Shown in pieces: positions 6,617 to 14,017 of a stretch of 14,759 nt of DNA. Origin of the DNA: Deltaproteobacteria bacterium (GTDB lineage: Bacteria > Desulfobacterota > Desulfobacteria > Desulfobacterales > ETH-SRB1); the NCBI GenBank assembly GCA_019314185.1, contig JAFCZU010000038.1, positions 1 to 14,759 of the forward strand. Direction: 5' to 3'. Every line of letters starts with the position of its first letter. The stretch's first letter is position 1. Below the pieces are notes generated by a model. It was given only the letters and a program-made list of their open reading frames with translations, was not told the DNA's origin and did no database searches. The translations under genes were made by a program, and so were the position numbers.

Positions 6617-7702
6617 ATGGTTATATACCCGAGACTGAAACGTTTTATGATAATACCTCAAATAAAAAATATTAAATCTATTTACAGCAGTGTGTACCAA
6701 CAAAGTCCTATCCGTTTACAATGCTGGTTAACCAAATTAGCGATGGCATCACCCTGGAAACCAACGGTGAAGAAATGCAATGTGCCTTTCGAAGAGCGCT
6801 TTCCCTCTTCCTACACGGGAGCTGTAGTTTTTTCCGCTGACTTTGAAATGGCGTGGGCATGGCGCTACGCCAAATCCGGCAGAGACCCTGTGAGATATGG
6901 GCTAAAAGCTCGATCAAACATTCCCATTCTTTTGCAGATGTTTGAGGAATATAGCGTGCCTGTGACTTGGGCAACGGTTGGACATCTTTTTCTGAACAGG
7001 TGCACGAAGAATAATGGCGCCTCGCACCCTGAACTGAAGCGCCCTCCTTTTTTCGAAAACAAGGTGTGGCAGTATAAATCTGGTGATTGGTATGATCACG
7101 ACCCTTGTAGCGATGTTGAAACTGATCCTGCTTGGTATGCTCCTGATTTATTGCAAAAAATCATAGCGTCAAAAATTGGCCATGAGATCGGTTGCCATAC
7201 CTTCTCCCATATTGATTGCTCCAGTGAACACTGCACAGCAGAGATTTTGGATGACGAAATTGGCGAATGCCTCCGTTTGGCTCGGAAAATCGGTGTCGAT
7301 CTCAAATCGATGGTTTTTCCCGGCGGCACTAATGGACACTATGAGATACTCAAAAAGCATGGTCTCACTAATTACCGCATAAATTCAGAATATGACCTTT
7401 TCTATCCAGAAAAAGATAAATTTGGTCTATGGGCATTACCAAGCACTGCCTCAATTCAAAGCCATGAATTCGGTTGGGATCTGAACTATTACGTAAAGTA
7501 TTTTGCTCAATATATTAATAAGGCTATCTCAACCGGCACAGTATGCCATCTTTGGTTTCATCCCAGTGTGGACAATTTTTGCTTAAACGAGATTTTTCCC
7601 CGCGTCCTCAAACTTGTAAGACAAAAAGCCGATCAGATGAAACTATGGATAGTTACAATGGGAGATCTCGCAGATTACTGCACCATGAGATCCGAAGAAT
7701 GA
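6617..7702 (+). CDS. Polysaccharide deacetylase family protein (NodB-like), divergent
   Basis: The 361-residue protein has the NodB-homology motifs in order. FSADFEMAW at 72-80 occupies motif 1 (D75, E77 in place of the usual DD). GHEIGCHTFSHID at 188-200 gives the metal-binding H194 and H198. FPGGTNGHY at 234-242 is motif 3, and HLWFHP at 311-316 supplies the late histidine. Between motif 1 and motif 2 sits an unusually long stretch (about 125-185) with FENKVWQYKSGDWYDHDPC. Such enzymes remove N-acetyl or O-acetyl groups from sugars. I see no clear signal peptide, so the site of action is open. A TTG at 6614 lies just before the ATG at 6617, and an ATG at 6647 is another possible start. The stop overlaps the next glycosyltransferase by 4 bases (ATGA). 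Confidence 0.82.
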   Translation: MVIYPRLKRFMIIPQIKNIKSIYSSVYQQSPIRLQCWLTKLAMASPWKPTVKKCNVPFEERFPSSYTGAVVFSADFEMAWAWRYAKSGRDPVRYGLKARSNIPILLQMFEEYSVPVTWATVGHLFLNRCTKNNGASHPELKRPPFFENKVWQYKSGDWYDHDPCSDVETDPAWYAPDLLQKIIASKIGHEIGCHTFSHIDCSSEHCTAEILDDEIGECLRLARKIGVDLKSMVFPGGTNGHYEILKKHGLTNYRINSEYDLFYPEKDKFGLWALPSTASIQSHEFGWDLNYYVKYFAQYINKAISTGTVCHLWFHPSVDNFCLNEIFPRVLKLVRQKADQMKLWIVTMGDLADYCTMRSEE

Positions 7703-8673
7703 AGATACTATATATTGTCAACATATTCGCTGACGAGACCAATCCTGACAAAGAACCTTTTGTCAGGGCTCAAATCGAATCCATTAGCTCCGCAGGACAT
7801 GAAGTAGACATTTTTAATATTAATGGTGAGTTGTCAAAACTAAACTACCTTAAAGCGTTACCAAGAGTGATTAGGATAGTGAAAAATAAGAATTATGATA
7901 TGGTGCATGGCCACTATGTTTATTCCGGTTGGGTTGCCGCCTTTCAAAGAAGGTATGCATCTGTGGTTTCCTTTATGGGCAGTGACCTTTCCGGTTCATT
8001 CAAGAAAAATGGAAGGATTAGTATTCAAGGTAAAATGGACATATATTTATCGAAAATACTCCAACTCGTTGTAGATGGTATAATCGTAAAATCTTTAGAA
8101 ATGAAGGATACGCTAAGCGAAGCTCAAAAACAAAAGGCAATTGTATTGCCAAATGGAGTAGATTTAGATCTTTTTAAGGATAGATCAATGAAACAGGCAA
8201 GGTTAACACTCAATCTGGATTTTAAAAAAAAATATGTCCTTTTTGCCGGCAAATATAATATACCTCAAAAAGGTTTTCACATCGTTGAACAGGCCGTCCG
8301 AAAACTTAAGATTATAGATCCTCGTTATGAGCTTCTTTGGGTGCACCGGGTACCACATTCAGAAGTCCCTCTTTATATGAACGCCGCAAATGTACTTGCC
8401 TTGCCATCAATAAAAGAAGGCTCGCCAAATGTAATCAAAGAAGCGTTGGCCTGTAATTTGCCGTTGGTTGCCACAAATGTTGGGGATGTTAAGGACCTCG
8501 TCAACGGAGTCCATGGTTGCAGGATAGCCGAGAGGACACCAGAGGCTTTTGCCGCTGCTATCCATGAAATAGTGTCGCAGGGTGAAAAATCGAATGGGCG
8601 GAAAGCGGTTGAACACTTAAGTATCGAAAGAGTTGGGCAGAGGCTTGTCACGTTTTATAAACAGTTGATTTAG
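7699..8673 (+). CDS. GT4-type glycosyltransferase, compact
   Basis: The 324-residue product starts MKILYIVNIFADETNPDKEP at 7699, overlapping the stop of the deacetylase gene (ATGA), so the two are probably translationally coupled. In the N-terminal half are VHGHYVYSGWVA at 69-80 and FMGSDLSGS at 92-100. In the C-terminal half are PNGVDLDLF at 151-159, VLFAGKYNIPQKGF at 180-193, ALPSIKEGSP at 234-243 and a complete E-x7-E motif EGSPNVIKE at 240-248, followed by NLPLVATNVGDVKDLV. It is shorter than the usual 360-400 residues, but both domains are present. An extended frame begins at 7543 inside the upstream gene; that longer N-terminus does not look like a glycosyltransferase and is rejected. 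Its substrate is unknown. Confidence 0.87.
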   Translation: MKILYIVNIFADETNPDKEPFVRAQIESISSAGHEVDIFNINGELSKLNYLKALPRVIRIVKNKNYDMVHGHYVYSGWVAAFQRRYASVVSFMGSDLSGSFKKNGRISIQGKMDIYLSKILQLVVDGIIVKSLEMKDTLSEAQKQKAIVLPNGVDLDLFKDRSMKQARLTLNLDFKKKYVLFAGKYNIPQKGFHIVEQAVRKLKIIDPRYELLWVHRVPHSEVPLYMNAANVLALPSIKEGSPNVIKEALACNLPLVATNVGDVKDLVNGVHGCRIAERTPEAFAAAIHEIVSQGEKSNGRKAVEHLSIERVGQRLVTFYKQLI

Positions 8674-8684
8674 AAGAAAGAGCA

Positions 8685-8747
8685 ATGATTAAAACTTTAT
8701 CCCCAAAAAAACATTCACAGAAACACTTGGAAGGAGGAAGACCGTGA
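8685..8747 (+). CDS. Tiny ORF upstream of the polymerase gene (uncertain)
   Basis: An ATG 11 bases after the glycosyltransferase stop opens a 20-codon frame, MIKTLSPKKHSQKHLEGGRP, with a purine-rich AGAAAGAG just upstream as a possible ribosome site. Its TGA overlaps the GTG of the next tiny ORF (GTGA at 8744-8747). The peptide is lysine- and histidine-rich and resembles no family I know. It may be a leader, or a gene remnant left by deletion. Confidence 0.2.
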   Translation: MIKTLSPKKHSQKHLEGGRP

Positions 8748-8821
8748 GGATTTTTGTTGAAAAAGACGGTTATTTGTCTAACTCCAGTTTCAAATTTCGT
8801 TTGATGCAATATGGTTATTAG
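8744..8821 (+). CDS. Small ORF with strong ribosome-binding site, possible leader or truncated glycosyltransferase start
   Basis: A GTG at 8744 is preceded by AAGGAGG (8731-8737), the best Shine-Dalgarno sequence in this part of the cluster, six bases upstream. The 25-codon product begins MRIFVEKDGYLSNSSFKFRL and ends MQYGY. The stretch from NSS to MQY resembles the start of glycosyltransferases with S-S-x-x-R-x-x-Q-Y patterns, so this may be the surviving 5' end of a deleted gene. It ends inside the start of the polymerase gene (ATG at 8811), which has no ribosome site of its own. Coupled translation of the polymerase is therefore a reasonable alternative. Expression is not shown. Confidence 0.33.
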   Translation: MRIFVEKDGYLSNSSFKFRLMQYGY

Positions 8822-10088
8822 AAGAATTCTTATTTTTTTAGTTTTATTAAATTTGATATATTATTTCAATATTATCAGGCCTGATAGAATCTTCTATTTT
8901 ACGATTTTACCTGGTATAAGCTTAAATATCAGCGATCTCCTTTCAATTTTCATGTTTGTTGTATCCTTCTTTTATGCGCTTTTTTCGGAGGATAAGATTA
9001 GCAGGGAATTGGTTTATTTGTTAATCTATTTTTTTTCTTCAATAATACTTGTATGTGGTATTTCCTTTTTGGCACTTGATGCGTCACTTGGAACGGTTGG
9101 GAACCGACTAAGATTGTATTTTTGCTATTTTTTTATCCCAGGCACAATCTACCTAATCAAAGACAAAACAGATCTAAAATTTTTCTTTGGCGTTGTATTT
9201 GTTTTCGGCGCGGTCGGGTGTTTGATTCAATACGCGGAGTTTATATATGGAAAACCCTTCTTTTATATCCCCGGTACCGGCGTTGGAGAATACTTTTCTT
9301 CTAAGGTAATGAAAGTGGAAGGAATTTCAAGGATATGGCATAGGAGCGGGAACTACCTGATGTTTACGTGCGGAGTTTCAATGTCTTGCGTATTGTTGAG
9401 GCAAAAGGGCAAAAGGTTTTTCATGTTCCTTTTGATTGGTACGCTAATTTCTATTATTGTCTCTTTCACTCGAACCGCTTACATGTTTACAATAATAGCA
9501 ATGTTAGTAATCACTTTTATTTGCCTGAGAAAAAACTTTGCCTCTTCTATTCTTGTTTGGGTAATCATTTTTGTATTGTTAGCCTCATGTGTGTGTTTCG
9601 GTTTGGGAAAAGGTACCATGAATGCATTTGTTTCACGATTTGCTTCTACCTCCACAGCGATTACCGATGCCAAAACTCCTAGTACGTTTCATGAAAGGAT
9701 GAAGCAACTTGACTACATAATGGAGAAAATGCGCAAATCGAATTATCCGACAATATTTGGGATGGGGATTACAAACGAATCTGTCAAATTGGTAACGAGT
9801 GACTTAGGTTATATAAATATATTTTTGAATTTAGGAGTTCTTGGTTTGATTTTTGTTGTTTGGATCTATGTATATTTATATAGAAAATGCTTTCGGCTGA
9901 AAAAGAGTATAAATGAAGGTTTTTACAATTGTGTTTTGATCGGGATTATAGGGATTCTTTCAGGAATGATAGTTGCCGGGATTAATTTCGACTATTTCAC
10001 TCTCAAGTCTAAGTTTCCCTTGCTTTTCGTTTGCATAGTCTCCGTTGAACTGATTGACAAATTCCATCGAAAGGGAGTTTTGGCTTGA
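8811..10088 (+). CDS. O-antigen polymerase/ligase-like multispanning membrane protein (Wzy-like)
   Basis: The 425-residue protein is very hydrophobic, with roughly ten membrane segments (for example 5-20, 43-58, 66-88, 102-116, 122-141, 203-218, 222-239, 246-265, 334-356, 374-392 and 400-415). The segment end SFTRTAY at 218-224 resembles the conserved S-x-x-R region of the O-antigen ligase (Wzy_C) superfamily. A long loop of about 265-335 follows, then DLGYINIFLNLGVLGL at 331-346, another typical feature. The likely role is polymerisation of undecaprenyl-linked repeat units at the outer face of the inner membrane; ligation to lipid A or protein is an alternative. The start is taken at ATG 8811, without its own ribosome site. 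Its stop overlaps the next gene by 4 bases (TTGA). Confidence 0.83.
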   Translation: MVIRRILIFLVLLNLIYYFNIIRPDRIFYFTILPGISLNISDLLSIFMFVVSFFYALFSEDKISRELVYLLIYFFSSIILVCGISFLALDASLGTVGNRLRLYFCYFFIPGTIYLIKDKTDLKFFFGVVFVFGAVGCLIQYAEFIYGKPFFYIPGTGVGEYFSSKVMKVEGISRIWHRSGNYLMFTCGVSMSCVLLRQKGKRFFMFLLIGTLISIIVSFTRTAYMFTIIAMLVITFICLRKNFASSILVWVIIFVLLASCVCFGLGKGTMNAFVSRFASTSTAITDAKTPSTFHERMKQLDYIMEKMRKSNYPTIFGMGITNESVKLVTSDLGYINIFLNLGVLGLIFVVWIYVYLYRKCFRLKKSINEGFYNCVLIGIIGILSGMIVAGINFDYFTLKSKFPLLFVCIVSVELIDKFHRKGVLA

Positions 10089-11152
10089 TTGAAGCCGCAT
10101 GTGACCGCATAATAAATTTAAATTTTAAGGCCCTTAACCCTGTAAGTGATCCCAATTGGAATAATCTGGTGGTTTCATGTAATGGCTATACACCTTTTCA
10201 CGTTTCCGGGTGGTGCAGGGCCTTGGAGGAGTCCTATCAATACCAACCCCTCTATATTTCAATGCTTAACCATGGCAAAATCCAGGAATGTTTACCTATC
10301 ATGGAGGTCAGGAGTATCCTGACCGGTAAAAGAGGGATTTCCTTGCCTTTTACGGACTATTGTGAGCCGATATTGTCTAACAATGGCCTGTGGGATAAGA
10401 TATTTCGGATCGTCGTAAAGATAGGAAAGGAAAAGGGATGGCGCTATATAGAACTCAGGGATATAAAATTCCTTCCAGCGCATATTCCCCCTTTTGTGTC
10501 CTACTATGGGCACACTTTAGATCTGACACAAGGGAGCGATAAGGTTTTCTCAAAATTCAGGTGCAGCACAAGGCGAAACATCAAAAAGGCGATTAAGGAG
10601 GGTGTGGAAGCCGAAATATTCAACTCAATTGAGGCATTGAGAGAGTTCTATCGATTAAATTGTATGACAAGAAAAAGGCACGGTCTGCCACCCCAGCCTT
10701 TTTATTTTTTCAAAAAATTATTCGAACATATGATTTCAAAAAACCAGGGATTTATCGTTCTTTGTTCTCATGGCGGGGAAAATATAGCTGGCGCTGTTTT
10801 TCTTCATTTCTGCAAAAAGGCCGTTTATAAATACGGCGCATCGGATGTGGCTCACCAAAACCTAAGGGCTAATAACCTTGTCATGTGGAAGGCCATTGAA
10901 TGGTATAGCCAAAACAACTTTGAAACGTTTTGTTTTGGCAGAACGGAAATTGATAACAAGGGGCTTTTGCAATTCAAATCAGGGTGGGGCGCTGAGGAGC
11001 GGATCATAAATTATTACAGGTACGATCTTAAAAAAGAAAAATTCGTAGCTGGGGCAAAAAATGGGGCCGGCTTTTCTCATGGGGTTTTCAGCCGGATGCC
11101 GATACCTTTGTTGAGAATTGCCGGAGCATTATTATATCGCCATGTCGGATAA
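10085..11152 (+). CDS. FemAB-related GNAT-fold acyltransferase/aminoacyltransferase
   Basis: The 355-residue protein matches the FemAB-like/Acetyltransf_6 family often found in exopolysaccharide and PEP-CTERM-associated loci. Visible features are FHVSGWCRALEESYQYQPLY at 38-57, SLPFTDYCEPIL at 86-97, the basic STRRNIKKAIKEGVEAEIF at 161-179, VYKYGASD at 247-254, RANNLVMWKAIEWY at 261-274 and FGRTEIDNKGLLQFKSGWG at 284-302. Such proteins transfer acyl or aminoacyl groups, so it may add an amide-linked substituent to an amino sugar that was freed by a deacetylase. That link is inference. The start is TTG at 10085, overlapping the polymerase stop; no in-frame ATG lies nearby. A membrane anchor is not evident. 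Confidence 0.83.
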   Translation: MIEAACDRIINLNFKALNPVSDPNWNNLVVSCNGYTPFHVSGWCRALEESYQYQPLYISMLNHGKIQECLPIMEVRSILTGKRGISLPFTDYCEPILSNNGLWDKIFRIVVKIGKEKGWRYIELRDIKFLPAHIPPFVSYYGHTLDLTQGSDKVFSKFRCSTRRNIKKAIKEGVEAEIFNSIEALREFYRLNCMTRKRHGLPPQPFYFFKKLFEHMISKNQGFIVLCSHGGENIAGAVFLHFCKKAVYKYGASDVAHQNLRANNLVMWKAIEWYSQNNFETFCFGRTEIDNKGLLQFKSGWGAEERIINYYRYDLKKEKFVAGAKNGAGFSHGVFSRMPIPLLRIAGALLYRHVG

Positions 11153-11156
11153 ACCT

Positions 11157-12323
11157 ATGAAAATTTGTATGGTTGGCTATACCCTTTACATGACTGACGC
11201 ACGTATAAAGGCATATGTACGTTCCCTTGAAAAAAGAGGGATTGAAACCGATGTTATGGCTTTGCAGGAATCCGGCAAGGGAAGAGAGGAAAAAACAGAT
11301 AGCGGCGTAATTTATTATTTGACCAAGAAATATCGCGGCAGCAATTCAGTAAGATATGTTTTGAGTTATTTTCAGTTTTTCCTGACTGCATTTTTTAAAC
11401 TGACAACCCTTCATCTAAGAAAACGATACACTACTATTCATGTCCACAATATGCCTAACTTCATTGTCTTCACAGCGATTATCCCAAAAATTTTTGGTGC
11501 GAGGATAATTTTAGATATACATGACCTGATGACAGCCAACTATATGACCAAATTTTCCGTTAAGGATGATCATTGGCTGATCAAACTATTAAGGTTTGAG
11601 CAAAAACTATCCGGTGCATTTGTCGACAATGTCCTGTGTGCAGATCATCAACAAAGAGAAATGTTAGCACAATATGGAATACCAAAAGAAAAAATTGCCG
11701 TTATGATAAATGTGGCCAACGAAGACATATTCAAGCCCGTTACGGGTGAAAAGCATGAAGAAAAGTTCCAGTTAGTTTACCATGGCACTATCGCGAAGAG
11801 GTTGGGCATCGACATTCTGCTTCGAGCAATGGCGTTGGTCAAAGATCGAATTCCCGTTTCTCTGTCTGTTTATGGGGATGGAGATTATCTAAACGAATGC
11901 ATTAAGTTAAGGGCAAATTTGAAATTGAAAAATTGTGTATATTTTAGCGCCAGTGCTTTCAATGTTGAAAATGTCCCGAAGATGGTCGGCATTATGGACG
12001 TGGGCATTGTGCCGAATAAGAAAACGCTGGCAACAGATAGGTTTATGATGCCAGTAAAACTTATGGAATATGTCCATTTACAGATTCCTGTGATTGCGCC
12101 CCGCTTACGAATTATTCAGTACTATTTTGATGAAACAATGATCAAATACTTTGAGCCGGAAAACGTTGAGGATTTGGCAAGGTGCATTGTTGAGCTTTAT
12201 GAAAATCCGGAGGAACGAAAAATATTGGTAGAAAATGCCAATGAGTTTATTGAAAAACACAATTGGAAGACCCAGGAGAAGGAGTATTTAAATCTCATCT
12301 TGTCAGGGAATCACACAAACTGA
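11157..12323 (+). CDS. GT4-type glycosyltransferase without the classic E-x7-E motif
   Basis: The 388-residue product begins MKICMVGYTLYMTDARIKAY at 11157. In-frame starts also lie upstream at 11142 (ATG) and 11118 (TTG); GGA at 11147-11149 fits best as ribosome site for 11157. The N-terminal half holds IHVHNMPNFIVF at 94-105 and ILDIHDLMTANY at 118-129. The C-terminal half shows VYHGTIAKRLGIDILLRAMA at 207-226, SVYGDGDYL at 237-245 and MPVKLMEYVHLQIPVIAPRL at 298-317. Glutamate E304 in LMEY takes the place of the last E of the E-x7-E signature, as in GT4 groups with a KxxEY pattern. It should transfer a sugar in the cytoplasm or at the inner membrane; the donor is unknown. It begins 4 bases after the FemAB-like gene stop. 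Confidence 0.86.
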   Translation: MKICMVGYTLYMTDARIKAYVRSLEKRGIETDVMALQESGKGREEKTDSGVIYYLTKKYRGSNSVRYVLSYFQFFLTAFFKLTTLHLRKRYTTIHVHNMPNFIVFTAIIPKIFGARIILDIHDLMTANYMTKFSVKDDHWLIKLLRFEQKLSGAFVDNVLCADHQQREMLAQYGIPKEKIAVMINVANEDIFKPVTGEKHEEKFQLVYHGTIAKRLGIDILLRAMALVKDRIPVSLSVYGDGDYLNECIKLRANLKLKNCVYFSASAFNVENVPKMVGIMDVGIVPNKKTLATDRFMMPVKLMEYVHLQIPVIAPRLRIIQYYFDETMIKYFEPENVEDLARCIVELYENPEERKILVENANEFIEKHNWKTQEKEYLNLILSGNHTN

Positions 12324-12339
12324 TCGAAAAACTTCGCCA

Positions 12340-13287
12340 ATGGCCTTGCGAGAAATATTCTATATCTTGAAACCAGTTATCCCGAGACGGTTGCAGCTTT
12401 TCTTACGAAGGCAATTGGTTCTTAAAAAGCGGGTTTCTCTTGTTGATATCTGGCCCATTGATGCGACTGCAGGAAAACCAAAGGAACTCTTTAACGAATG
12501 GCCTGAATGTAATCGCTTCGCACTTGTCCTTACCCACGACGTAGACACCGAAATCGGTCAGAAAAAATGTCAGGATTTAATGGAGTTGGAAGAAACCTTG
12601 GGATTTCGATCTTCCTTCAATTTTGTGGCCGAAAGGTATCACGTTGATCCGGACTTACGACAAACATTGACTGGCAAAGGGTTTGAAGTCGGAGTTCATG
12701 GGCTGAATCACGACGGCAAGCTTTATAAATCCTGGCAAATATTTCAGGAACGAGCGCTTAAGATAAATGGTTACTTAAAAGAATGGGGGGCCGTGGGTTT
12801 TCGTTCTCCTGCCATGCACCACAATCTGGAATGGATTCATGACCTGGATATTGAATATGATGCATCGACTTTTGATACTGACCCGTTTGAGCCCCAACCT
12901 GATGGAGTCGGTACGATTTTTCCCTTTTGGGTAGAAGGGAACAATAATCAGAAAGGGTATGTAGAGCTACCCTATACACTGCCACAGGATTTTACCCTGT
13001 TTGTGCTTATGAGAGAAAAAAATATCAATATTTGGAAAAGGAAGCTGGACTGGATTGTGGAACAGGGGGGGGTGGCGTTATTGAATACGCATCCGGATTA
13101 TATGAAGTTTGGCCAGGGGAAGATGGGGTTGGAGGAATATCCAGCGGACTATTATGGGGAGTTTTTGGAATACGTGAAGGGGAGATATGAAGGGCAATAC
13201 TGGCATGTGCTGCCTAAGGAGATGGCACGTTTTTGGGGGGAGAATTCAGGAGTCAGAAGTCAGAATTCAGGAGTCAGAAGGGAGTAA
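12340..13287 (+). CDS. Polysaccharide deacetylase family protein (second, distinct type) with repeat-derived tail
   Basis: The 315-residue protein carries the NodB motifs VLTHDVDT at 63-70 (D67, D69), FEVGVHGLNHD at 115-125 (H120, H124), GFRSPAMHHN at 153-162, ELPYTLPQD at 209-217 and NTHPDY at 249-254. The motifs and spacing differ from the deacetylase at 6617, so the two are not recent duplicates. It could deacetylate N-acetylated sugars of the exported glycan; no cleavable signal peptide is obvious, only a basic N-terminus. The enzyme fold appears to end near residue 300 (ARFWG). The last 14 residues or so are encoded by a dispersed 19-bp direct repeat that has run into the gene, so the original stop may have been lost. 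ATG 12340 follows the glycosyltransferase stop by 16 bases. Confidence 0.83.
   Translation: MALREIFYILKPVIPRRLQLFLRRQLVLKKRVSLVDIWPIDATAGKPKELFNEWPECNRFALVLTHDVDTEIGQKKCQDLMELEETLGFRSSFNFVAERYHVDPDLRQTLTGKGFEVGVHGLNHDGKLYKSWQIFQERALKINGYLKEWGAVGFRSPAMHHNLEWIHDLDIEYDASTFDTDPFEPQPDGVGTIFPFWVEGNNNQKGYVELPYTLPQDFTLFVLMREKNINIWKRKLDWIVEQGGVALLNTHPDYMKFGQGKMGLEEYPADYYGEFLEYVKGRYEGQYWHVLPKEMARFWGENSGVRSQNSGVRRE
13241..13280 (+). repeat. Tandem 19-bp direct repeat at the 3' end of the deacetylase gene
   Basis: AGAATTCAGGAGTCAGAAG occurs at 13241-13259 and again at 13262-13280, separated by TC. It is part of a dispersed repeat family: the 16-base core AGTCAGAATTCAGGAG (13258-13273) reappears exactly at 14698-14713. 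It is translated as NSGVRSQNSGVR at the end of the deacetylase. Confidence 0.9.
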
Positions 13288-13602
13288 GGAATTTAGATCC
13301 GCACATTACGCAGATTTCACGGATTAACACTAAGCAAATTAGCCACCCCAGTACCATCAAAATGAGCTACGGGGCAGGCAGACCTACACAGACACACAGA
13401 CGTTTCCTCCTGCGGACTCCACAGAAGAAAAAAATGTCATCGCTTCGCGAAAAAACTCATAATGAATTTGACACACCGCTTGCAGCGACACACGGATTAC
13501 ACGGACCCGCCTGCCATGCGTTGTAATTGCGTTGACATAGTAAAAGCACGTTTGTAGGCACCCGATTATGATACTTCGTTAAATCCATACAAAGGCATTG
13601 CG

Positions 13603-13618
13603 GGCAGGCCCGCCTGCC
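13603..13618. repeat. GGCAGGC inverted repeat hairpin
   Basis: GGCAGGC-CC-GCCTGCC forms a perfect 7-bp stem with a 2-base loop in the GC-rich part of the intergenic region. The same heptamer, in one or the other orientation, occurs at two other sites nearby, so it looks like a repeat unit rather than a terminator; no T-tract follows. Confidence 0.6.
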
Positions 13619-13751
13619 GAGCCTCTATCTCATCGTAAGCCACCAGCGGGTAAGCAGAGCGAGGCGGCCAGGGGCACGGGCGGGCAGGTTAACACGGTGT
13701 GAATTAGCCACAGGCAAAAAAGACTGGGATGCTGGGAGGTTAGGAGGATTG

Positions 13752-13770
13752 AATACATCTTATTTGTATT
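13752..13770. promoter_or_regulatory. Possible operator of the toxin-antitoxin module
   Basis: AATACA-TCTTATT-TGTATT is a 6-bp inverted repeat with a 7-base centre, 25 bases before the antitoxin ATG. Antitoxins of VapB-like modules commonly autorepress through such sites. No convincing -35/-10 pair could be placed around it. Short arms in AT-rich DNA make chance plausible. Confidence 0.3.
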
Positions 13771-13795
13771 GTTGAGTACAAAAGGAGGTCATAAA

Positions 13796-14017
13796 ATGAA
13801 TGGGTCAACATTAGAAACAATAGAAAAAGAAGCTGCAAGTCTTTCAGTTGATGACCATATAGAGTTGATTGAAGCGCTAGTTCATCAATTAAGAAAAAAG
13901 AGCGTTTTAGTACAACAAAAGCTTGACTGGAAAGAATTATACGGTCTTGGAAAAGATTTATGGCAAAAAGAAGATGCGCAAAATCATGTAAATAAACTCA
14001 GAGAGGATAGAATATGA
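13796..14017 (+). CDS. Antitoxin of a VapBC-like module
   Basis: The 73-residue protein starts at ATG 13796 behind an excellent ribosome site (AGGAGGT at 13783-13789); an upstream start at 13769 would lie before that site and is rejected. The first half, KEAASLSVDDHIELIEALVH (residues 11-30), looks like a helical dimerisation or DNA-binding element. The second half, LDWKELYGLGKDLW at 43-56 with DAQNHVNKLREDR at 60-72, is a pattern I know from small antitoxins paired with PIN toxins, where the basic, tryptophan-containing C-terminus occupies the toxin's active site. Its stop overlaps the toxin start (ATGA at 14014-14017). It would neutralise the toxin and probably repress the operon. The exact DNA-binding family is not certain. 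Confidence 0.72.
   Translation: MNGSTLETIEKEAASLSVDDHIELIEALVHQLRKKSVLVQQKLDWKELYGLGKDLWQKEDAQNHVNKLREDRI

Larger units (their letters stand above)
13288..13795. other. Repeat-rich, locally GC-rich intergenic region
   Basis: I find no supportable gene in these 508 bases. They are made of decayed repeat-like pieces. GGATTAACAC...AATTAGCCAC (13321-13346) recurs in diverged form at 13687-13711. GGCAGGC or its complement occurs at 13373-13379, 13509-13515, 13603-13609 and 13612-13618, with a shorter copy at 13683-13688. Motifs such as CACGGATT and ACACACGGATTACACGGA are scattered within. The block from about 13600 to 13690 is clearly richer in G and C than the genes on either side. An open frame at 13233-13526 crosses part of it but has repeat-like composition and is not a convincing gene. 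The last part, before 13796, holds the antitoxin's ribosome site and a possible operator. Confidence 0.7.

Noticed and set aside
6708..7360. Several minus-strand open frames within the deacetylase gene (and similar ones within other genes)
   Set aside because: They are opposite-strand shadows of well-supported coding sequence, with no ribosome sites or recognisable motifs.
7543..7698. Upstream extension of the third glycosyltransferase
   Set aside because: The added 52 residues lie inside the deacetylase gene in another frame and have no glycosyltransferase character; the ATG at 7699 gives the family start and a 4-base overlap.
13241..13280. Regular repeat considered as a CRISPR array
   Set aside because: Only two units with a 2-base spacer, no unique spacers of 30 or so bases, no cas genes in the window.
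13233..13526. 97-codon open frame across the deacetylase end and intergenic repeats
   Set aside because: Its product is repeat-like and rich in R, S, H and T, with no ribosome site; it overlaps a real gene in another frame and follows the repeat sequence.
13532..13537. TTGACA hexamer (also at 14524 and 14566) as a promoter
   Set aside because: No fitting -10 hexamer 16-18 bases downstream at any of the three sites.
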